Below the pieces are notes generated by a model. It was not told the DNA's origin and did not search any database. It worked only from the letters and a program-made list of their open reading frames with translations. The position numbers were made by a program, and so were the translations under genes. A stretch of 64,000 nt of DNA, from positions 1 to 64,000 of the forward strand of contig DMES01000077.1 of NCBI GenBank assembly GCA_003450815.1, written 5' to 3'. How positions within the stretch are numbered: position 1 is the first letter of the stretch; every line of letters begins with the position of its first letter. The stretch comes from Elusimicrobiota bacterium. GTDB lineage: Bacteria > Elusimicrobiota > Elusimicrobia > Elusimicrobiales > UBA9959. Shown in pieces: positions 35,501 through 41,165 of the stretch.

Positions 35501-36003
35501 CGCTTAGGTTTGACTGGGATCCGCAGGTGTCAACCTGGGAAAACAGTTTTTGCGCTCTTGAGAAGTATAAAAATAAACATGGTGATTGCAATGTGCCACA
35601 GGGATGGACTGAACCTCCGGGTTTGGGTAGGTGGGTTTCGAATCAACGACGCTATAAGATTAAAGGGAAAATATCAAAGGAACGAGTAAATCGGCTAATC
35701 GCGATTGGATTTGACTGGGATCCGATGCTCTCGGCCTGGGAAAAAAGTTTTCGCGCCCTTGCACAGTATAAAGCTACACATGGTGATTGCAATGTGCCAC
35801 AGGATCGGCCTGAAGATCCGAGTTTGGGTAGATGGGTTGCAACGCAACGAAAAGTTAAGATTAAAGGGCAAATATCAAAGGAACGAGTAAGCCGGCTAAC
35901 TGCGCTTGGGTTTGAATGGCATAGGACGAAGGAACGCCTGCCCCGCAACAGGAGTATAGGTGACAAAAACCAAGCAAAGCTGCTAAAAACGGATGAACAT
36001 TAA
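32542..36003 (+). CDS. Mrr-like nuclease + SF2 helicase with seven helicase-associated repeats
   Basis: This 1153-aa protein has three parts. Residues about 35-110 are restriction-endonuclease-like: GDAFEVFAEAYL, GTDGLVVLKDG and YQAKF form an E..D..QxK site. Residues about 200-600 are an SF2 helicase with MACGTGKT, FDEAHKT, MTATPR and QATGRAMRK. From about 664 on, seven repeats of about 67 aa match the helicase-associated (HA) domain, each with a W-E-x2-F start, HGDCNVP and a C-terminal IGFDWDP. Such fusions occur in phage and defence loci and are thought to act on foreign or damaged DNA. No methyltransferase is adjacent. It is the first gene after SOS-like operator A. Confidence 0.85.
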   Translation: MPKHSGSAKFTATGVFNGLKSFSELEARISALPSEKERGDAFEVFAEAYLATQPICQAKEVWPQTSAPSGLLKRLGLPVSRDMGTDGLVVLKDGRIASYQAKFYTSRPSLTWGLLSTFFAISDRVSHTIIFTNSDSLASTIEQRQNFIAIRGIDLDRLAPTDFSVIEEWMKGEPVARVIPKPRPHQEKALNELLPALKSSDRATVIMACGTGKTLLSLWAAERLKAKNVLVLVPSLALIQQTLHGWLAATGWDNLAYLCVCSDLTITDGVDELVVKKSDLDFEVTTAPAEVKRFLDSVFDGVKVVFSTYMSASVVGKALEGRNIFDLGIFDEAHKTAGREGKTYAFALSDKNLPLKKRVFMTATPRHYNVLKRDKEGDAKLVYSMDVPESYGTVVHKLPFAEAARAGIICRYKVIISVVTSEMVGQELLRRGKVLVAGDEIHAQQVANQLALAAAVEKHGVGKIITFHKNIKSAQSFTDAGPEGIANHLKDFSVFHVNGSMPSAEREKLMGEFKTSKHGLVSNAKCLTEGVDVPAVDMVAFLSPKRSTVDIVQATGRAMRKAPKKEFGYILVPLYLEIKNNEAIEEAVRRGNFEEVWDVLAALQEQDEVLADIIRQMRQEKGRTKGYNDVPFREQIEILGPQILLEDLKKSIIISCVDRLAANWDERFGELVAYKAKYSDCNVPRGWPKNPSLARWVAMQRSLKIKGRLLKERVNQLTAIGFDWDPQASAWEDSFRALEQYKAKHGDCDVPNRWIENPSLARWVGMQRSLKIKGRLLKERVNQLTAIGFNWDPQASAWEEGFCALEQYKAKHGDCNVSHAWPQNLGLATWVSTQRTAKIKEQLSKDRENRLTKIGFEWNRLVSAWEENFHALEDYQGTYGDCNVPKMWPENPNLATWVVMQRSLKIKGQLSKERVNRLTAIKFDWDPLGSVWEESFRVLEQYQAKHGDCNVSQEWPENPSLGRWVSRQREAKINGQLSKERVNRLTALRFDWDPQVSTWENSFCALEKYKNKHGDCNVPQGWTEPPGLGRWVSNQRRYKIKGKISKERVNRLIAIGFDWDPMLSAWEKSFRALAQYKATHGDCNVPQDRPEDPSLGRWVATQRKVKIKGQISKERVSRLTALGFEWHRTKERLPRNRSIGDKNQAKLLKTDEH
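34532..35930 (+). repeat. seven tandem ~201-bp repeats encoding HA domains
   Basis: The units are spaced about 201 bp. Units 1 and 2 are almost identical at the DNA level from about 34610 to 34940, including shared silent positions, while later units have drifted. This shows recent duplication inside the gene. It can expand or contract by recombination. Confidence 0.8.
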
Positions 36004-36691
36004 AGAAGAAGAATTAGGACACTGGTGGGGAGAGTTTCTTGTTTCCTCACGTAGGTACGATATTTTAATTCGCAATTTATATGTTGCCGGGAAGAATAAA
36101 CAGATAAATGAATTTGATGGGGTCGGGATTAAATTTCTAGGCGTAAAACTTGGAGACAATGTCTTATTAGAAGATATCGAATATAAATATGCTAAAACAG
36201 GGAAAGAAGATCGGGCAGAGAAGGCGTTGGGAAAGCAAATAGAAAAAATAAAAATGTTTAGTGGGTTTAATTCAATAATCGGGGCATCAAATTCTGTACT
36301 TGCTGTTAAAGGATTACCACATTGTTTTGGTGCTCTTAAAGTGGGCGCCCCGAATGAAAACTGTTGTAGTGGTTTTTTTGTTAGAGAGCCTACTAAGTTT
36401 ATATATAACTCAACACACCGTGATAATATCCTGAAGGTCACTCGGCAGGTTTATGGGACAGCTGAGGTTATAGGCATGCCATGCGTATTTATTAAATGTA
36501 AAGATAAGAATTGTCGAACCTATTATGGGTTTTCAGCGAGAGTGCCACTCCCAATCTCATTTTATGAAAATGGACACTCGGAGTATTGTCCTGAGTCAAA
36601 AAGCAAAAGTAATAGGTATGTTTTTGTAAGCAAAGGATTCTCATACAATAACAGAACTTACTACACTGCGCGAGCAAATAAGTTTATTTAA
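35993..36691 (+). CDS. 232-aa protein of unknown function in the Mrr-helicase operon
   Basis: The start overlaps the helicase gene by 11 bp, so the two are co-translated. I do not recognise the protein. It is soluble, starts MNIKEEELGHWWGEFLVSSR and has Cys groups at ENCCSGFF and CKDKNCRTYYGF, plus a late EYCPES, which might bind metal. The middle segment VLLEDIEYKYAK and RAEKALGKQIEKIKMF could be a nuclease-like or helical region. DNA here is clearly A+T-richer than the chromosome around it, a sign of transfer. Confidence 0.65.
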   Translation: MNIKEEELGHWWGEFLVSSRRYDILIRNLYVAGKNKQINEFDGVGIKFLGVKLGDNVLLEDIEYKYAKTGKEDRAEKALGKQIEKIKMFSGFNSIIGASNSVLAVKGLPHCFGALKVGAPNENCCSGFFVREPTKFIYNSTHRDNILKVTRQVYGTAEVIGMPCVFIKCKDKNCRTYYGFSARVPLPISFYENGHSEYCPESKSKSNRYVFVSKGFSYNNRTYYTARANKFI

Positions 36692-36800
36692 GTGTGGCAA
36701 ATCAGATGTCGGAACGGTTCTTAATGATTGTGTGGGGAGGCCCAGGCGACGTTGTTGAAAGATTGAAATTTTGTTTTAGATCGTTTAAACTTTTGATGCT

Positions 36801-37298
36801 ATGAAATATCGTGATTTATCAAAAGAAGAGTTTGACGCTATTGTAACTGGAGAACTTACTCACCATGCGATATGGTTGGAAAGTGAACTGGTGGAAATTA
36901 TTTCCAACTATTTTCTTGGTGACTCGTATAAAAAAGCGGATTTTAACAGATTGTTATTTAGGCGGGATGGTTTAACCTTTCAGGATAAAATTGAAATAGT
37001 TAGGGGAATGCTCCCGCTATTTAAAAAGTCTGCTGTTGTTGAGCATCTTAAAAAGTTACTACTTAAGATTGAGGAGTTGAAAGATTTTCGTAATGCATTT
37101 GCGCACGGAATTGATGCTCAATCGGATAAAAACGACAAGCTTTGTTTAAAAATTGAACTTATTAGTCGGTCTGGTAAAACTAAGACCATAGAGGTTACTC
37201 CGGAAACTCATGAAAAACACATGGAAAGCCTTGATAAGCTTTTTAATGAGGTTCACCAGGTTTGCCTTGAACTTAAACATATGGGGGGAGGGGCTTAA
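36801..37298 (+). CDS. HEPN-type protein with R-x4-H motif
   Basis: This 165-aa, mostly helical protein has FRNAFAHG, giving the R97-x4-H102 motif of HEPN ribonucleases, with a preceding KKLLLKIEELKD helix. HEPN proteins are common toxins or effectors in abortive-infection systems. The flanking helices (MKYRDLSKEEFDAI and ESLDKLFNEVHQVCLELK) fit the fold. It lies 110 bp after the orphan gene in the same A+T-rich stretch. No antitoxin is obvious next to it, unless the upstream orphan serves. Confidence 0.7.
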   Translation: MKYRDLSKEEFDAIVTGELTHHAIWLESELVEIISNYFLGDSYKKADFNRLLFRRDGLTFQDKIEIVRGMLPLFKKSAVVEHLKKLLLKIEELKDFRNAFAHGIDAQSDKNDKLCLKIELISRSGKTKTIEVTPETHEKHMESLDKLFNEVHQVCLELKHMGGGA

Positions 37299-37316
37299 AT
37301 TTTGGCGTTTTCAACG

Positions 37317-37349
37317 TGACAGACGGTTGTCGCTTTGGTCTGCTATACT
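37317..37349 (+). promoter_or_regulatory. SOS-like operator C and -10 box before dinD
   Basis: TGACAGACGGTTGTCG (37317-37332) is followed 11 bases later by TATACT (37344-37349). The dinD ATG is 84 bp further on. A DNA-damage-inducible gene behind this site is the best clue to what the operator means. Confidence 0.7.
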
Positions 37350-37432
37350 GTTTTCAAAGCAAAAAACGGCGGGAGCTTTTACATTATGACGGTTCTTGAG
37401 GTCGGCTTGGAGAAAAACGGAGGGAAGAAATC

Positions 37433-38293
37433 ATGGCCAAGGAAATAGCGAAAACAACCGGCTGGCATATATCGCCTTTTGAGTGGATCAAACGCACAAA
37501 TGAAGCGAATAATGAATATTGGGAGAGCCGCGACCTGGCGGAGATTTTGGAATACACGCAATACCGGAACTTCGAGGCTGTAATCCAGAAGGCTAAGCTG
37601 GCGTGTTTCAATAGCGGGCATCGTATTGAGGATCATTTTGCTGATGTCAGCAAAATGATCGAGATTGGGAAAGGCGGCAGGCGCGAGATCGATGTCATAT
37701 TGTTATCTCGATACGCCTGTTACCTGGTTATTCAAAACGCCGATCCCAAAAAAGAAATAGTGGCGCAGGGTCAAACCTACTTTGCCGTCCAGACACGGCG
37801 GCAAGAAATTGCGGACGAACATATTGAGGAAAATCGACGCCTGATATTGCGCGACGAAATACGTCACCACAACGCGCAACTGGCCGATGCGGCCAAGGGC
37901 GCGGGCGTCATCGAACCCATAGACTACGCTATCTTTCAAAATCATGGGTATATGGGGCTTTATGGCGGGTTGAAACAGGAAGACATTCACCGTCGTAAAG
38001 GCTTGAAAGAAAGCCAAAAGATTTTGGACCACATGGGCAGCACGGAACTGGCGGCGAACCTGTTTCGCGCAACTCAGGCGGAGGAGAAGCTGCGCCGGGA
38101 CGAGGTCAAGGGGAAAGACGCCGCGAACCGGACACATCGTGAGGTCGGCGCGAAGGTGCGGCAGACCATCAAGGAGTTGGGTGGCACGATGCCCGAAGAA
38201 TTACCGGTGGCGGAAAGCATCAAAAGAATTGAGTCCGAACAGCGCAAACAACTCGGCAAGGCTGAGCCGCCCGCAAAACAGAAGGACGAGTAA
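37433..38293 (+). CDS. dinD: DNA damage-inducible protein D (DinD)
   Basis: This 286-aa DinD-family protein is known in E. coli as SOS-induced and as a RecA-filament inhibitor. The N-terminal half is a BRO-N-like domain: IKRTNEANNEYWESRDLAEIL, then a conserved GRREIDVILLSRYACYL and QTYFAVQTRRQE. HHNAQLADAAKGAGV, NHGYMGLYGGL and TELAANLFRATQAEEKL are DinD hallmarks. The C-terminus is basic and charged. CGGAGGGAAG before ATG 37433 fits well. Its own SOS-like operator lies upstream. Confidence 0.9.
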   Translation: MAKEIAKTTGWHISPFEWIKRTNEANNEYWESRDLAEILEYTQYRNFEAVIQKAKLACFNSGHRIEDHFADVSKMIEIGKGGRREIDVILLSRYACYLVIQNADPKKEIVAQGQTYFAVQTRRQEIADEHIEENRRLILRDEIRHHNAQLADAAKGAGVIEPIDYAIFQNHGYMGLYGGLKQEDIHRRKGLKESQKILDHMGSTELAANLFRATQAEEKLRRDEVKGKDAANRTHREVGAKVRQTIKELGGTMPEELPVAESIKRIESEQRKQLGKAEPPAKQKDE

Positions 38294-38336
38294 AGGGTGG
38301 GGGAAAAGCAGGAGCCTTTTAAAAACCGTTTTTTAA

Positions 38337-38368
38337 CGACAAGACGCTGTCGGGATGGTGTGTATACT
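38337..38368 (+). promoter_or_regulatory. SOS-like operator B and -10 box before the BRO gene
   Basis: CGACAAGACGCTGTCG (38337-38352) is followed 10 bases later by TATACT (38363-38368). The BRO ATG is at 38423. Confidence 0.68.
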
Positions 38369-38422
38369 ATTTTCAGGTGTTAAGAATTAATAGCAGGAAA
38401 TACCGCTTTTTGGGAGGTACTT

Positions 38423-39265
38423 ATGGATAAATCTCTGGCTGTTTTTGAGGGGAATAGAATACGCAGGCATTACGACGAAAAGACGGAAAACTGGTATTTC
38501 TCCGTGGTGGATATATTGCAGGTGTTGATTCAACAGCCGTATTACCAGGCGGCCAGAAATTACTGGAAGGTCTTGAAAAACAGGTTGAATAAGGAAGGGA
38601 GTGAGTCGGTTACAAAATGTAACCGACTGAAATTGCAAGCGGCAGACGGCAAATACTATTTAACAGATGTCGCAAATCCTGAAACGCTGTTTCGCCTTAT
38701 ACAATCCGTGCCAAGTCCAAAGGCTGAACCGATAAAACTCTGGCTGGCGAAAGTGGGACATGAGCGCTTGCAGGACATGGCGGATCCCGCAAAGTCGCTG
38801 GACAGGGCCCGCCAGTACTGGCAGCAGCACGGCAGGAGCCAGAAATGGATCCAACAGCGCATGATGGGGCAGGAAACCCGGAACAAACTGACCGACTACT
38901 GGAAAAACCACGAAATTAAAAAAGAAGAAGAATACGCGATATTAACCAACATTATCCATCAGGAATGGTCTGATATAACGGTAAAGGAACACAAAAACAT
39001 TAAAGGTTTAAAGACCCAGAACCTGCGCGACCACATGAGCGAAGCGGAACTGATTTTTACCGCTTTGGCCGAGCTATCCACCCGCCAGATAGCCGAAACC
39101 ATGTCGGCCACCGGCATGGCTGAAAATACCATCGCCGGAAAAAAAGGCGGCGGCATTGCCAAAAAAGCGCGGCTGGACCTGGAAGAAAAAACCGGGAAAA
39201 AAGTGGTGAGCGGGAATAATTATTTGCCGCCCAAGAACAATAAACAAATAGAAAAGAAACAATGA
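38423..39265 (+). CDS. BRO-N / antirepressor-family protein
   Basis: This 280-aa protein starts with a BRO-N domain (FEGNRIRRHYDEKTENWYFSVVDIL) as in phage antirepressors, followed by a long charged helical part (KSLDRARQYWQQHGRSQKWIQ). Related proteins occur on phages and in chromosomal islands beside dinD-type genes. The C-terminus is rich in Gly, Lys and Asn (GKKGGGIAKKARLDL). It is controlled by operator B. The stop overlaps the ERCC4 nuclease start as ATGA, so the two are made together. Confidence 0.8.
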   Translation: MDKSLAVFEGNRIRRHYDEKTENWYFSVVDILQVLIQQPYYQAARNYWKVLKNRLNKEGSESVTKCNRLKLQAADGKYYLTDVANPETLFRLIQSVPSPKAEPIKLWLAKVGHERLQDMADPAKSLDRARQYWQQHGRSQKWIQQRMMGQETRNKLTDYWKNHEIKKEEEYAILTNIIHQEWSDITVKEHKNIKGLKTQNLRDHMSEAELIFTALAELSTRQIAETMSATGMAENTIAGKKGGGIAKKARLDLEEKTGKKVVSGNNYLPPKNNKQIEKKQ

Positions 39266-40002
39266 ATGATACAGAAGAATCTCTTTTCGGCCCGGATTGG
39301 GATACTGAGCGCGCCGGACGGCTTTGCCCGGCCGGGGTGGAGATACGCGCCGATTCCTCCGAGCGGGCTTCCGGCGTGCCCGAGCTGCTGGCGGAGCTGG
39401 GGGCTTCCGTGGTAAACGGCCCTCTGGCGGCCGGGGACTATCTGGTTTGCGGCAGAACACTTGTTGAAAGAAAAACCGTGGCTGATTTCACGCAATCGCT
39501 TTACGCGGGCCGTCTCTTTGACCAGATAAAAAGGATGAAAGACTCCTCAGAGGAGGTTTTGCTTGTTATAGAGGGTGGGAAATGGTATTTCTCTCAAGTG
39601 CGGCCAAAAGCGGTGCGCATGGCTTTTCTCTCTGTGCTGGTTTCATGGAAAGTGCCCGTGGTATTTACCAAAGATTGCGCGGGCACAGCCGCGTTGCTTG
39701 TAGAGCTTGGAGAGAAAGCGCTGCGGTGCAAAAAGATTTTTTACACCAATAGGCTGTTTCACAGAAACAGGGCAAAAAGCCTTTGTTCTATAGAGGATTC
39801 CAGGATGAGGCTTTTATCCGAAATCCCCGGAGTCGGCCCGAAGCTGGCTGTCAAACTTATGGAGCGGTTCCAGACGGTGCGCGCTCTTGCCGAAGCTTCC
39901 GAAGGCGACATATCCTCCGTTTATGGCGTAGGAAAACAAAAAGCTGCCAAAATATTGTGGACCCTGAGGGAGCAAGTGACATTGTACAAGAGCGCTGGCT
40001 GA
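39262..40002 (+). CDS. ERCC4-domain nuclease with C-terminal helix-hairpin-helix
   Basis: This 246-aa protein resembles the nuclease half of XPF/Mus81. GDYLVCGRTLVERKTVADF carries D59, E69-R70-K71 and D75 of the GD-x(n)-ERK-x3-D site. The C-terminus has two HhH segments, LLSEIPGVGPKLAVKLMERF and DISSVYGVGKQKAAKIL, for DNA binding. No helicase domain is fused. Such nucleases cut branched or flapped DNA. It is coupled by ATGA to the BRO gene, so it should be in the same SOS-like unit. Confidence 0.85.
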   Translation: MNDTEESLFGPDWDTERAGRLCPAGVEIRADSSERASGVPELLAELGASVVNGPLAAGDYLVCGRTLVERKTVADFTQSLYAGRLFDQIKRMKDSSEEVLLVIEGGKWYFSQVRPKAVRMAFLSVLVSWKVPVVFTKDCAGTAALLVELGEKALRCKKIFYTNRLFHRNRAKSLCSIEDSRMRLLSEIPGVGPKLAVKLMERFQTVRALAEASEGDISSVYGVGKQKAAKILWTLREQVTLYKSAG

Positions 40003-40071
40003 TGTCATATAATATTAACAATGCTTTCTATTGAAACAGCGGGAACAGTCTGATATTATTGAAATATACAT

Positions 40072-41124
40072 ATGAAGATAGTGAAATTTGATGTTTTGTC
40101 CGCGACGGAAGAAAATTGGGATAGTTACTTCCGTCATCTTGACGAAATCCGTCAGGAGTGTGGCCAGCAAGACCCGCAATTGCCGCGGGAACAAAGAAAA
40201 GCCATAACCGTTTCATCCCATTCGGACCCGAATGTGCGCTTATATGTTTTTTTAATGTTTCCCGAGGAAACCTCCGGCTGCGCGGCCGGCTATGCGGAGG
40301 CAATTGTGGAGACTCCGCAGTCACCCACATATAATCTCAATAAGCATACAGGCAAGCTAAGCCTCTCCGTTTCCCAAAAACACAGGAGACAGGGACTGGC
40401 AACCTTATTGCTGAAGCATGTTATTGAAGAACTGGCCGCAAAAGAACCGGCGGTAACCGAGCTGCTCACTTCTGCAATTCTGGAATCGGGAAAATATTTC
40501 ATGAACCTGCTGACAGGGAACTTCTCGCTTGAGAAGCCTGAAAACAGGCTTTACATCAAAGATGTGGACTGGGACATGATCAATTTCTGGGTAGAGGACG
40601 GCATGCACAAAAATCCCGGCACAACGATAAAAACGGTGGAGATTATGCCGCAGGAAGATATTGAGGAGTACAGTTTGGTTTACAACGAAACCGCAAACCA
40701 GCAGACTTTCGGGAACATGAAGGTGGATATAAACTATACCCCGGATGAAATAAGGTGCGACGAGCGGAAAGCGCTGGAACAGGGAATTTCGCATATCACA
40801 ATATTTTTAAAGGAAAACAACGGCGCGATAAGCGGGCTGACTGAATTTTTTCATATTAAGGAACCTGGGCAAAAAGTGACGCAGAACCTGACCGGCGTAA
40901 GGGAACAATACCGGGGGAGGGGGCTGGGAAAACTGCTTAGGGCCTGTATGCTGCTGCATATAAGAAAGTTTCCGGGCGTGGAATATGTGGTAACGGGTAA
41001 CTCCGACACTAACGCGCCGATGCACGCCATAAATCTGAAACTCGGTTTTAAAAAGCATCTGCCTGTAAAACTGTACAAATTGAAAATCCGGGGGCAACAG
41101 GGGCCTCGGCTATTTCCGGTCTAA
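40072..41124 (+). CDS. tandem GNAT acetyltransferase
   Basis: This 350-aa protein contains two GNAT folds. Acetyl-CoA loop 1, SVSQKHRRQGLATLLLKHV, is near residue 102. Loop 2, GVREQYRGRGLGKLLRACM, is near 280. The double layout resembles mycothiol-synthase and related N-acyltransferases, but the target is not predictable. It lies between the ERCC4 gene and recQ and probably has its own promoter upstream (TATAAT near 40009). Confidence 0.8.
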   Translation: MKIVKFDVLSATEENWDSYFRHLDEIRQECGQQDPQLPREQRKAITVSSHSDPNVRLYVFLMFPEETSGCAAGYAEAIVETPQSPTYNLNKHTGKLSLSVSQKHRRQGLATLLLKHVIEELAAKEPAVTELLTSAILESGKYFMNLLTGNFSLEKPENRLYIKDVDWDMINFWVEDGMHKNPGTTIKTVEIMPQEDIEEYSLVYNETANQQTFGNMKVDINYTPDEIRCDERKALEQGISHITIFLKENNGAISGLTEFFHIKEPGQKVTQNLTGVREQYRGRGLGKLLRACMLLHIRKFPGVEYVVTGNSDTNAPMHAINLKLGFKKHLPVKLYKLKIRGQQGPRLFPV

Positions 41125-41128
41125 AATC

Positions 41129-41165
41129 TGGTAAAAATTTTTGCGCCAAAAATTTTTAATGAAAC
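41129..41165. repeat. A/T-rich palindrome on the recQ start codon
   Basis: This copy matches the asd upstream palindrome (25021-25057) with one change and likewise ends directly before the ATG, which begins ATGAAAC. Arms AAAAATTTTTG and CAAAAATTTTT flank CGC. No Shine-Dalgarno is visible. Confidence 0.75.

Noticed and set aside
34532..35930. possible CRISPR or satellite array
   Set aside because: The repeats are coding, 201 bp in phase and encode HA domains.
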